From the NCBI RefSeq assembly GCF_042678385.1, contig NZ_JBHUDY010000001.1:372001-436000 (forward strand): a DNA stretch of 64,000 bases, written 5' to 3'. The translations under genes were made by a program, and so were the position numbers. Source of the DNA: Sphingomonas_B tabacisoli. GTDB taxonomy: Bacteria > Pseudomonadota > Alphaproteobacteria > Sphingomonadales > Sphingomonadaceae. The notes below the pieces were generated by a model that ran no database searches, was not told where the DNA came from, and was given only the letters and a program-made list of their open reading frames with translations. Within the stretch, counting starts at the first letter, position 1, and every line of letters starts with the position of its first letter. This document shows, piece by piece, positions 40,797 to 49,087 of this stretch.

Positions 40797-43337
40797 TTAA
40801 CCTCCAATCAGTCCGGCGACGTCGATCAACGCGCGCCAGCCTGCGAGCCCGTCGGGCGTGGCGATGTAGCGCGGCACCCAGACCGGATCGAATTTCTGCT
40901 TGTAGGAGCGCAGGCCCGAAAAGCCGTAGAAGCGCTCGCCATGCTCGAACAGCGTCGCGCCCGCGCGCGACCAGAGTGGCGCGAGGGGACTGTCAGTCAG
41001 GCCGGACAGCGGGGCAAGGCCGAGGTTGAACCGTTCGAAGCCTTGGTGCGCTCCCCACTGCATCAGGCTGACGAACAGCAGGTCCATCGTTCCATAAGGC
41101 GCGTCGGGCGGGTGGCGCATCAGGTCGACCGACAGCTCGCGGCCGTCCTGGGTCTTCCAGAGGTTGGCGAAGGCGACGATGTGTTCGCCCTGCCGAAGCA
41201 CCGCGCAATCGAAGCGCAAGAGATAAGCGGCATCGAACCGGCCGAGGCTGAAGTTCTTTTCCCGCTTCTTCTTGTCCTCGAGCCAGAGATCGGAAACCGA
41301 TCGCAGTTCGTCCAGATGTGCGGGAACATCCGCGCGGGGTAGGATCTCGAACCGGAGCCCCGCCGCCGCCGCGCGGTTGACCGAATAGCGCAGCGACTTG
41401 CGCGCGCTACCCCCCAAGCTGAAGCCCGAGCGGAGATCGATCAGCGCTTCCTCGCCATATTTGATCGGCCGCAGCCCGAGCTCTACCAAGATCGGCAGCA
41501 TGTCCGCGCTTGCCTGATAGAAGCAGAGCCGGGCGTGGAATCGATCGGCCAGCGCACGCGCCATCCATGCCAGTTCGGACCAATCGCGTCGCGGCCCGAC
41601 CGGATCGCCCATAACTACGAGACTGCGCCCGCGCTGGCGGTACATCAGAAAAGCTTCGCGAGAGCGAGCGATCAGGAACGCCTTGTCGCCCGTGTAGGCG
41701 AGCATCGCGTCCGAGCGGGCGGCTTGGCGGAACGCGGCCTCGGCTACGTCCGCGGGAAGAACAGAATCGCCTTTGTCCACCGCGGGCGCGGCGGTCAGGC
41801 GCCACACGGAAAAGCCGATGACGACCAGTGTCGAGGCCAGTGCCGCGCGCAGAAAGCGCGGCGCGCTGCCATGATGCCAGGCGAAGCTCAGCCAGAGCTC
41901 GTTCGAATAGGGCACGTGCTTATAGGCGAGAAACCCGACCCAAACGCTGAGCACGATCGCGCCGAGCGCTGCCGCCCACCACCAGTCGCCCGGCGGCGCG
42001 CCGGCCAACCCACCGCGCCGGTAGAAGATGCGCCGGCCAAGATGCAGCACGCCGAGCGCGAGCAGCATCAGGCTCGCTTCTTCATAGTCGAAGCCCTTGA
42101 GCAGCGAAAACACCGCACCGGCGAGGAGCAGGATGCGGGCGAGGATCAGCCCGCTTTTGAGCCGCGCCTGCAGCGCCGGGGCGAGCAGGATCAAGGCCAC
42201 GCCGGTTATGCTGGCGGAGAGGTGCGCGGCTTCGACCAAAGAGAGCGGCAACAGCTCGCGCAAAGCCTGCATCCGGTCCTTGACCGCCGGCAGCGCGCCG
42301 GAAAGCAGCAGAACCAGCCCCGCGCCGAACATTGCGAGCGCCAGGAACGACGGCGCCGCGGCGCGGGCGATGCCGCGGAGCGGGAAGCGTCCGGCGGACA
42401 GTGGCGCGGCGATCCGATGCCGCTCCAGATAAACGGTCAGTCCGCCGGCGACGACCAGAGGAAGCACATAATAAATGAGCCGGTAGAGCAGCAGCGCGGC
42501 GAACACGCGCTCGGGCGGGCCGGGCGCGATCGCCAGCATGGTCGCCTCGAACACGCCCACGCCGCCGGGCACATGCGTCACCAGCCCGGCGATGATCGCC
42601 AGCGTGTAGGCAAGGAAAAAGCCGGGGAGGCTGCCGATCGATTGCCCCGGCACGAGCACGAACAGCGCCGCCGCGGCGCATAACAGGTCGAGCATCGAGA
42701 CGAGCAATTGCGCGGCGATTTCGGGCAGCGACGGCAGCGGCACCGTCAGCCGGCCCCAGCCAAGTGAGCGCCGTCCTGCGGCGCGCAGCAAGACCGGCAG
42801 CAGCGCCGCGGCGATCAGCCATGCGCCGAGCAGCGGGCCGGCGCTCGCTTTGCCGCCGGTCAGTAGCAGCGCGAGGCCCGACAGCGCGAACACGCCGCCC
42901 CAGAAATTGCCCGAGGCCAGCGCGGTGATCCGCGCGACGTCGGACAGGCTGAGCCCTGCAGCCGAATAGGTCCGCCAGCGTGCGGAGCCCCCGGTCAGCA
43001 ACGAGAAGCCGAGATTATGGCTGAGCGTGTAGCTGGTGAATGACGCAAGCGCCGCCGTGCGCCACGGCAGCGGGCGACCGATCGTGCGGAGCGCGAACCA
43101 GTCGTAGAGCGTCAGCGCGAGGTAGCTGGCGGCCGTCAGCGCGACCGCGCGCGCGATCTGCGCCGAGTCCACTTCGGCGACGGCTGCCCTGATGTCCTTC
43201 AGATGCACCGTCGCAAGCAGGCGATGGATCGCGAACAGCGCGAGCAGCGCGATGGCGAGGGCGGCCGCCGGCGCGAGATAGCTCGCGCGCTTGCGAAGCC
43301 AGGCGTGCATCGCCCCAAGGGCATCGGTCAACGCCAT
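40797..43337 (-). CDS. mprF: MprF, lysylphosphatidylglycerol synthase/flippase
   Basis: 846 residues. About 13-14 N-terminal helices form the flippase (residues 1-530); the soluble C-terminal DUF2156 domain (about 540-846) transfers lysine from Lys-tRNA to phosphatidylglycerol (RSREAFLMYRQRGRSLVVMGDP, SLGGSARKSLRYSVNRAA, MDLLFVSLMQWGAHQGF). This lowers membrane negative charge and gives resistance to cationic peptides. Overlaps the AcvB-like gene by ten bases. Confidence 0.93.
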   Translation of the reverse strand: MALTDALGAMHAWLRKRASYLAPAAALAIALLALFAIHRLLATVHLKDIRAAVAEVDSAQIARAVALTAASYLALTLYDWFALRTIGRPLPWRTAALASFTSYTLSHNLGFSLLTGGSARWRTYSAAGLSLSDVARITALASGNFWGGVFALSGLALLLTGGKASAGPLLGAWLIAAALLPVLLRAAGRRSLGWGRLTVPLPSLPEIAAQLLVSMLDLLCAAAALFVLVPGQSIGSLPGFFLAYTLAIIAGLVTHVPGGVGVFEATMLAIAPGPPERVFAALLLYRLIYYVLPLVVAGGLTVYLERHRIAAPLSAGRFPLRGIARAAAPSFLALAMFGAGLVLLLSGALPAVKDRMQALRELLPLSLVEAAHLSASITGVALILLAPALQARLKSGLILARILLLAGAVFSLLKGFDYEEASLMLLALGVLHLGRRIFYRRGGLAGAPPGDWWWAAALGAIVLSVWVGFLAYKHVPYSNELWLSFAWHHGSAPRFLRAALASTLVVIGFSVWRLTAAPAVDKGDSVLPADVAEAAFRQAARSDAMLAYTGDKAFLIARSREAFLMYRQRGRSLVVMGDPVGPRRDWSELAWMARALADRFHARLCFYQASADMLPILVELGLRPIKYGEEALIDLRSGFSLGGSARKSLRYSVNRAAAAGLRFEILPRADVPAHLDELRSVSDLWLEDKKKREKNFSLGRFDAAYLLRFDCAVLRQGEHIVAFANLWKTQDGRELSVDLMRHPPDAPYGTMDLLFVSLMQWGAHQGFERFNLGLAPLSGLTDSPLAPLWSRAGATLFEHGERFYGFSGLRSYKQKFDPVWVPRYIATPDGLAGWRALIDVAGLIGG

Positions 43338-44056
43338 TGCGGTCCCAGCATCTCGTCCAGCGACTTCATGATCGTGCGAGTGAGCAACTCATGGTTTCGC
43401 TGCAGAAAATGGCCGCCCGGCAGCACCGCCCGCCGCGCATTGCGTTGGGTGAGGACCGGGCACAGGCTGTCGCGTTCCGCGGAGCCCTGCACGCAGACGA
43501 TCGGAAGCCAGTCGATCCGCGCCGCTTCTTCCGACCCGGCATCGGGAGCCGTGTGATATGTCAGATTGCTCGGATCGGCGCGGAAGAACGCATCCGATCC
43601 CGGCACCACCAGTACGGCCGCCGCGACCTTGGGTCGCAGGACGGGTGGCAGATCCCGTAGGCCGACCCGCGCGATATCGGCGCCGAAAGACTGGCCCATC
43701 AGCAGCACTTGCGATGCGCCCGTCCGCTTGAGTGCGTCGCGGATCGCATGCGCCACGATCCGATCGGTCTCGGCGCGCGTCTTGCGCGTCGGAAAAGCGG
43801 CGGGCGAGCTGATGCCGAGCACCGGCACGCCCTTGTCCTTCAGCGCCACTGCGATGTGCGAGCTCATGCCATAGCGCAGGCCTAGATCGCCGGAGAATAG
43901 CACTGCGGCGTATTTCGGGCGGCGCGGCCCCGCATCGAAGAACCGGTCCGGATCGCGGTCGAAGAAACCGACCGACCATGCGAGCGCGGCCAGTCCCGCC
44001 GCCACGAGAGCGAGCGTGGCCCACAACCACCGCCGGTACCGCCTTGCCATGATCAT
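43328..44056 (-). CDS. acvB: AcvB/VirJ-family lysyl-phosphatidylglycerol hydrolase
   Basis: 242 residues from ATG 44056 (ATG 44050 two codons later also possible). An N-terminal membrane anchor (about 10-30), then an alpha/beta hydrolase with nucleophile motif GQSFGAD. Only the single VirJ-like domain is present; Agrobacterium AcvB has an extra N-terminal domain. AcvB proteins hydrolyse lysyl-PG in the periplasm. The coding overlap with mprF strongly suggests a make-and-remove pair. Confidence 0.85.
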   Translation of the reverse strand: MIMARRYRRWLWATLALVAAGLAALAWSVGFFDRDPDRFFDAGPRRPKYAAVLFSGDLGLRYGMSSHIAVALKDKGVPVLGISSPAAFPTRKTRAETDRIVAHAIRDALKRTGASQVLLMGQSFGADIARVGLRDLPPVLRPKVAAAVLVVPGSDAFFRADPSNLTYHTAPDAGSEEAARIDWLPIVCVQGSAERDSLCPVLTQRNARRAVLPGGHFLQRNHELLTRTIMKSLDEMLGPQWR

Positions 44057-44090
44057 GTGCGTCGGTCGCGCCGGCCCCTCTCGGCAGACG

Positions 44091-45038
44091 CTAGTCCTGC
44101 ACGCGGCCCGCTGCAATCGCCTGAACTTGATCGCGCCGTGACTGGGGGCGAATGAACACCCGGAACAGCTCGGCATGGCGCGCGCGGATCGTCTGTTCGA
44201 GCCGTTCGATCAGGTCCTCGACGTCCGGCACCCGCAATTTGTCGTCGATCTCGATGCCGATGGTCGCGATCACCTGATCGGGCGCAAGCTGCGACGTCGT
44301 CACGTCGACCACGTCCAGCACGCACGGGTCCGCCACGGCGGCCTCGCGGATCGAGGCGCTGAGCTCCGGCGCGGCGCGCTCGCCGATCAGCAGCGCCTTG
44401 CTCTCGCGCGCGAGCAGCACGGCCACCACCGCGAGCACCAGACCAATCAGGATCGAGGCGGTGCCGTCGATCCAGGGTGCGTCGAGCGCGAGCGCCAGCC
44501 AGGTGCCGATCGCCGCGATCACGATGCCGAGCAGGGCGGCCGAATCCTCGAACAGCACCATGAAGGTGGTCGGATCCTTGCTGATCTTGAACGCTTTCCA
44601 GAACCGCTCGCCGCCTTTCGCGCCCTGGAAGCTTTTCCAGCCGAACCACCAGGATATGCTCTCGAACACGAAGGACGCGCCCAGCACCGCGAAATTGATC
44701 CAGGGACGCGTCATCGCTTCCGGATCGCGGATATGAACCACGCCTTCATAGGCGGACACGCCCGCGCCGACCGCGAAAATCAACAGTGCAACGACGAAGC
44801 ACCAGAAATAGAGCTCGCGCCCATAGCCGAACGGGTGCTTGGCGTCGGGAGGTTTGGAAGCGCGGTGCTGGCCGTAGAGCAGCAGCACTTCATTCCCCGA
44901 ATCGACGAGCGAATGCACCGCTTCGCTGAGCATCGCGGAGCTGCCTGTGATCGCCGCCGCCACGCCTTTGGTGGCTGCGATCAGCAAATTGCCGGCCAGC
45001 GCCGCGATGATCGCCGTTCGCGACGATGTTTCCGCCAT
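44091..45038 (-). CDS. Cation diffusion facilitator-family transporter
   Basis: 315 residues with six predicted helices. Metal-site segments SEAVHSLVDSGNE (helix 2) and EDSAALLG (helix 5) match CDF proteins, in the shorter form seen in SLC30A9-like members; the C-terminal cytosolic ferredoxin-like domain is present. Probably exports Zn2+ or a similar divalent cation. Thirty-four bases upstream of acvB on the same strand, so may be in that operon. Confidence 0.88.
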   Translation of the reverse strand: MAETSSRTAIIAALAGNLLIAATKGVAAAITGSSAMLSEAVHSLVDSGNEVLLLYGQHRASKPPDAKHPFGYGRELYFWCFVVALLIFAVGAGVSAYEGVVHIRDPEAMTRPWINFAVLGASFVFESISWWFGWKSFQGAKGGERFWKAFKISKDPTTFMVLFEDSAALLGIVIAAIGTWLALALDAPWIDGTASILIGLVLAVVAVLLARESKALLIGERAAPELSASIREAAVADPCVLDVVDVTTSQLAPDQVIATIGIEIDDKLRVPDVEDLIERLEQTIRARHAELFRVFIRPQSRRDQVQAIAAGRVQD

Positions 45039-45062
45039 AGGGGCGACAACCGGCGCCCGCGC

Positions 45063-45596
45063 CTAAGGTTGCCGCGCAAGCTCCCGCCGGGCGATCAGCG
45101 CGATCGGCAGGCCGACCAGCGCCATATGCGTGAACAGCGTGCCGATCAGCAGCGGCATATTGTTCTTGGGCCTGATCGCGCTGAAGCTCTCGCAGAGCCG
45201 CGCGGCGATCTCGCCAAAGCTGCCCGCGAAATGGCCGGACGTATGTGCCGCCGACAAGGGCGCGACGACATAGTTCATCGCGACGTAGAGGCCGAAGCCA
45301 TAGAGCAGGCCCCCGATCACCGGATGCGCGATCAGTGTCGGCCAACGCCGTGCGGCAGCGACGAACACCGCGGCCATGCAGGTCGCGATGCCGAAATGGG
45401 TGGCGAGGCCGAGCAAAGCCGTCAGCGCCCCGCCCGCCATCGAATTCTCACGCCCGACCCAACCGGCCGCGACGGACTGCAGCACGTTCTCGGGTGTCAG
45501 GTTGAACGGCGCCATGCCGTAGACGATGAAGGCGTAGAGAATGTCGAGCGTGCCGCCTGCAAGCCCGCCTTTGACGATTGCCGATTTGGTGCTCAT
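45063..45596 (-). CDS. Multipass membrane protein, unknown
   Basis: 177 residues from the ATG at 45596. Four predicted helices (about 8-28, 55-80, 88-110 and 148-168). The first helix begins KGGLAGGTLDILYAFIVYG. The layout resembles YagU-type DUF1440 proteins, but this is not certain. No catalytic motif. Placed just downstream of the CDF gene on the same strand but transcribed before it, so possibly in the same operon. Confidence 0.6.
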   Translation of the reverse strand: MSTKSAIVKGGLAGGTLDILYAFIVYGMAPFNLTPENVLQSVAAGWVGRENSMAGGALTALLGLATHFGIATCMAAVFVAAARRWPTLIAHPVIGGLLYGFGLYVAMNYVVAPLSAAHTSGHFAGSFGEIAARLCESFSAIRPKNNMPLLIGTLFTHMALVGLPIALIARRELARQP

Positions 45597-45754
45597 GCGC
45601 CTCCCCCGTTTTGCGGCGAGGATTAGCATTGTGGGGGACAGCCGCACGCAGCGTTCGACGAACGACATCGGGTGGAGGGTGGATGCGCGTCGTGGCGAAG
45701 CCACGCCGTCGGTCCTCGCTTGTGCGAGGCCGGCCGAGCGCGCTGCGATTTCTT

Positions 45755-45774
45755 GAAATAGCTGCCGCTATTTC
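45755..45774 (-). other. Perfect hairpin downstream of tRNA-Gly
   Basis: GAAATAGC and GCTATTTC pair perfectly around a four-base loop, 12 bases beyond the tRNA-Gly 3' end on the minus strand. It could terminate or help process the tRNA precursor; the T-run is absent. Confidence 0.45.
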
Positions 45775-45786
45775 GCGGCGGCGCGC

Positions 45787-45861
<75 letters not shown>

Positions 45862-45988
45862 TCTGGCGTCTTGCCCCGGCGAGGCGGGGCGGGTGAGGCG
45901 GGGCTGATAGCGGGCGAATCCCCCCCGCGCAAGCCCCTTGGCAGCGCAAGGCTTTCCCCCACATAGAGCCTGCGATAACGGAGAAAAC

Positions 45989-46900
45989 ATGGCCAGTTTG
46001 GGATTGAGCGCTGCCGAGCGCGAAGCGGTCGAGGCTTTCAAGCGCGACGTGGTCGAGCCGTCGATGACGCAGCTCGTCATCCTCGATTTCTGGGCGGAAT
46101 GGTGCGGCCCCTGCAAGGCGCTGACGCCGGTGTTGGAGAAAGTCGCCGCCGACTATGCCGATCGCGGCGTCGTGCTCAAAAAGATCAACGTCGACGAGAA
46201 CAAGATGATCGCGGCGCAATTCCGTGTCCAGTCGATCCCGACCGTCTATGCGCTGTTCCAGAGCCAGCTCGTCGCCGACCTGACGCCGGCGCGCACCGAA
46301 AAGCAGCTTGCTCAGTATCTCGACCAGATCCTGAAGCAGTTGCCCGTGCAGGGCGAAGCGCAGGCGCTGGAAGCCGAGCTCGAGCCGCTGATCGCGATGG
46401 GCGAGCAGGTGCTGTCCGAAGGCGATTCGGAACGCGCGCTCGGCATCTTCTCGCAACTGCAGGAAATGGCGCCGGAGGACCCGGCCGTGATCTCCGGCCT
46501 GGCGCGCGCGCTGGTCGGGACCGGCCAGGTCGACGATGCCGCCGGGCTGATCGAGGCGCTGCCCGAAGCGGTGCGCAAGGATCCTGCCGTGGCGCGTGCC
46601 GAAAGCGCGATCGCGCTTGCTCGCGAGGCGCAGCCGGTGGACGATTTGTCGGCACTGCAGCAGCGGATCGCCGCCAATCCCGACGATCTCGATGCTCGCT
46701 ACGAGCTGGCGGGCGGGCTGATGGCCTCCGGTGACCGCGATGGTGCGGCCGACCAGCTTCTCGCGATCATCCAGGCCGACCGGGGGTGGAACGAGGGCGC
46801 AGCGCGCTCGCGGCTGCTGAAGCTGATGGAAGTCGTTGGTCTCGAAGACCCTTGGACGTCGGCGACGCGGCGGCGCCTCTCGGCGCTGCTGTTTACCTGA
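45989..46900 (+). CDS. Thioredoxin-TPR co-chaperone (YbbN/CnoX-like)
   Basis: 303 residues from the ATG at 45989. The N-terminal thioredoxin fold has an intact WCGPC active site (Cys39, Cys42) and cis-Pro SIPTVY, followed by TPR-like helical repeats (about 125-300). CnoX-type proteins hold clients for DnaK/GroEL under oxidative stress; E. coli CnoX has a changed active site, while this one keeps CGPC. Overlaps the next gene (TGATG). Confidence 0.92.
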   Translation: MASLGLSAAEREAVEAFKRDVVEPSMTQLVILDFWAEWCGPCKALTPVLEKVAADYADRGVVLKKINVDENKMIAAQFRVQSIPTVYALFQSQLVADLTPARTEKQLAQYLDQILKQLPVQGEAQALEAELEPLIAMGEQVLSEGDSERALGIFSQLQEMAPEDPAVISGLARALVGTGQVDDAAGLIEALPEAVRKDPAVARAESAIALAREAQPVDDLSALQQRIAANPDDLDARYELAGGLMASGDRDGAADQLLAIIQADRGWNEGAARSRLLKLMEVVGLEDPWTSATRRRLSALLFT

Positions 46901-47523
46901 TGAGCACGGTCTCGCGGCTGTCGATCTTTCCGCTGGGCGGGGCGCTGCTGTTTCCGCGCATGCAGTTGCCGCTCCACATCTTCGAGCCGCGCTACCGGGC
47001 GCTGGTCAGCGATGCGATGGCGCGCGACCGGCGCATCGGGATGATCCAGCCGCTGCCCGGCGCGGGCGAGCCGCCGGCCTTGTTCGATGTCGGCTGCGTC
47101 GGGCGCATCGCCCATGTCGAGGCGCTGGACGATGGCCGCTACAACATCGTGCTGGAGGGACTTGCCCGGTTCCGTGTGGTCTCCGAACTGGACGTCACGA
47201 CACCGTTTCGCCAGGTCGAAGCGGAGCTCGAAGAGGACATTCCGGCCGATCCGCTATCGCTCCTGCAGCGTGCCTCGCTGGAAACCGAATCGCGCCGCTA
47301 TGCCGAGGCGCAGGGATATGCCGTCGACTGGAACGCGGTCTCGCGCCTGGACGACGAGTCGCTGGTCAACGGCATTGCCCAGATCGCCCCTTTCGACGTC
47401 GCTGCCAAGCAGGCGCTGCTGGAAGCGGACAATCTGGAAGACCGCGCCGAGCTGATCATCCAGCTCATGCAGTTCTTCAGCCGGCACAGCGGCGACCAGG
47501 ACGATCCGGTGACGCTGCAATGA
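46900..47523 (+). CDS. Lon substrate-binding (LON) domain protein
   Basis: 207 residues. N-terminal LON domain: LSIFPLGGALLFPRMQLPLHIFEPRYRALV (in part) and GRIAHVEALDDGRYNIVLEG, without the Lon ATPase or protease modules. Probably an adaptor or regulator. Translationally coupled to the thioredoxin-TPR gene upstream (TGATG) and the Trm112 gene downstream (ATGA), forming a three-gene protein-quality operon. Confidence 0.9.
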   Translation: MSTVSRLSIFPLGGALLFPRMQLPLHIFEPRYRALVSDAMARDRRIGMIQPLPGAGEPPALFDVGCVGRIAHVEALDDGRYNIVLEGLARFRVVSELDVTTPFRQVEAELEEDIPADPLSLLQRASLETESRRYAEAQGYAVDWNAVSRLDDESLVNGIAQIAPFDVAAKQALLEADNLEDRAELIIQLMQFFSRHSGDQDDPVTLQ

Positions 47524-47711
47524 TCGATCCGAAGCTGCTTGACATACTGGTATGCCCGATCACGCGCACCAAGCTGCGCTATGACGAGGCGGCGCAGGAG
47601 CTGGTCTCGGAAGCCGCGGGCCTCGCCTACCCGATCCGCGACGGCGTGCCGGTCATGCTACCGGAGGAGGCGCGAGCCCTCGATTCCCCTCCCGCTCGCG
47701 GGAGGGGTTAG
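47520..47711 (+). CDS. Trm112-family protein with repeat-derived C-terminus
   Basis: 63 residues. The Trm112/YcaR core (LLDILVCPITRTKLRYD, GLAYPIRDGVPVMLPEEA) is complete by about residue 53; the last eight residues (SPPARGRG) are encoded by the left arm of the palindrome at 47684, which also supplies the stop codon. The family serves as a partner for methyltransferases. Only one CxxC-type cysteine is seen, as in other bacterial members. Confidence 0.88.
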   Translation: MIDPKLLDILVCPITRTKLRYDEAAQELVSEAAGLAYPIRDGVPVMLPEEARALDSPPARGRG

Positions 47712-47784
47712 GGGAGGGCTTGTCCCGCCCGCTCCAAATTTTAAGACAGGCCCTTCCCAGCCCCTCCCGCAAGCGGGAGGGGAG
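47684..47784. repeat. Paired GC-rich palindromic repeat overlapping Trm112 3' end
   Basis: Two hairpins with arms CCCCTCCCGC and GCGGGAGGGG, loops CT/TC-type and AA-type, around a roughly 55-bp centre with its own inverted arms (AGGGGAGGGCTTGTC against GACAGGCCCTTCCC). Nearly the same arms occur in leuS at 60043. It spans the end of the Trm112 gene and stops at the UbiH-like gene. Confidence 0.88.
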
Positions 47785-47785
47785 T

Positions 47786-48991
47786 TCAAACCGTCAATCC
47801 CGCCAACAGCTTCGGCTTGTCGCCATATTCGCCGCGCGCTTCGGCCATGAAGAAGCTCTTCAAGGGGGCGATGCGCTGCACGGCGGAAAGGCCGAAGCGG
47901 CGGACCGCGGAGGCGGTCTCGCCTGGAAGGCCGAACAGGCGCGCAAGGCCGTCCGTGGAGGCGGCGACCAGTAAAGTGTCGAGGCTCCGCCAGCGCTCGT
48001 AGCGCTTCAGCAATTGTGCGTCGCCGAGATCGAGGCCCAGCCGCGCACCTTCGACCAGCACTTCGGTGAGCGCCGCGGCGTCGCGTAGGCCGAGGTTCAG
48101 ACCCTGACCCGCGATCGGGTGGATGCCGTGGGCGGCGTCGCCGACCAGCGCCAGCCGCTGATCCGTGATCCTGCCGGCATGGTGGAAGCCGAGCGGGTAG
48201 GAGGAGAGCGGCGCGATCACGGTCAGCTCGCCGAGCAGCCCGCCCATCTTCGCCTTTAGCTCCGCCGCGAAGCCGCGCGGGCCGAGCTTCAGATAGCCGG
48301 GCGCATCCGCCCTCGCGACCGACCACACCAGCGCCGAACGATTCCCCGGCAGCATCGGCAGGATCGCGAACGGGCCTTCGGGATAGAAGATTTCATAGGC
48401 GATATTGTCGTGCGGCTTCTCGTGCTCGACCGCGGCGATGATCGCGCTGTGCTCATACTGCCAGCGCGCAACGTTGATGCCGGCGGCGGCGCGGGTGGGC
48501 GAGTTTCGGCCCTCGGCGGCGATCAGCAGCGGCGCTTTCAGCTCGCGCCCGTCCTCCAGCATCACGCTGACGCCATGCTCGCCGCGGTCGGTCGCGACCG
48601 GCCGCGCCGGCATCAGCAGCATGACGTTCTTCGCCTCGCCCGCCGCCGCGTGCAGCGTCTGACGCAGCAGCCGGTTCTCGAACATGATGCCGAGTGGCTC
48701 GTCGTCGGCATCCGGCGCGAAATCGAGCGCGCCGGGCCTCAGGCCGTCGCTGACGCGGATCGCGGCGATCGGACAGCCCTTGCCCTCCAGCCGATCGCCC
48801 AGCCCGATCGCCTGCAGCATGTTCCAGCTCGCGCTCGCAATTGCCGAGGCGCGGCCGTCAAAGCCGGGCGCCAGCACCGTTTCCGGATTGGCGGGATCGA
48901 CCACAATGCTGCTCAACCCGTGCGCGTCGAGCGCGAAGGCGAGCGTCAGTCCGACCAGCCCGCCGCCAAGGATAATCACGTCGCTCTGCAT
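47786..48991 (-). CDS. UbiH/COQ6-family FAD-dependent hydroxylase
   Basis: 401 residues from the ATG at 48991. FAD site IILGGGLVGLT (GxGxxG), and GDAAHGIHPIAGQGLNLGLRDA (the GD motif plus UbiH signature, in part). Hydroxylates the ubiquinone ring; which position is not decided by sequence. Convergent with the Trm112 operon across the repeat, and divergent from ftsK. Confidence 0.92.
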   Translation of the reverse strand: MQSDVIILGGGLVGLTLAFALDAHGLSSIVVDPANPETVLAPGFDGRASAIASASWNMLQAIGLGDRLEGKGCPIAAIRVSDGLRPGALDFAPDADDEPLGIMFENRLLRQTLHAAAGEAKNVMLLMPARPVATDRGEHGVSVMLEDGRELKAPLLIAAEGRNSPTRAAAGINVARWQYEHSAIIAAVEHEKPHDNIAYEIFYPEGPFAILPMLPGNRSALVWSVARADAPGYLKLGPRGFAAELKAKMGGLLGELTVIAPLSSYPLGFHHAGRITDQRLALVGDAAHGIHPIAGQGLNLGLRDAAALTEVLVEGARLGLDLGDAQLLKRYERWRSLDTLLVAASTDGLARLFGLPGETASAVRRFGLSAVQRIAPLKSFFMAEARGEYGDKPKLLAGLTV

Positions 48992-49087
48992 ATTGAGGCC
49001 TTTAGACGCAGCACGGCTTGACGGGGAGTCCGCGGTCGGCGAATTGTTCGCGCGGAACATTTGGCGGACAAAGCCGGGGGAGTTCGG

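Noticed and set aside
45604..45786. A possible gene in the gap between the membrane protein and tRNA-Gly
   Set aside because: Frames here lack ribosome sites and overlap the tRNA or hairpin; nothing convincing.
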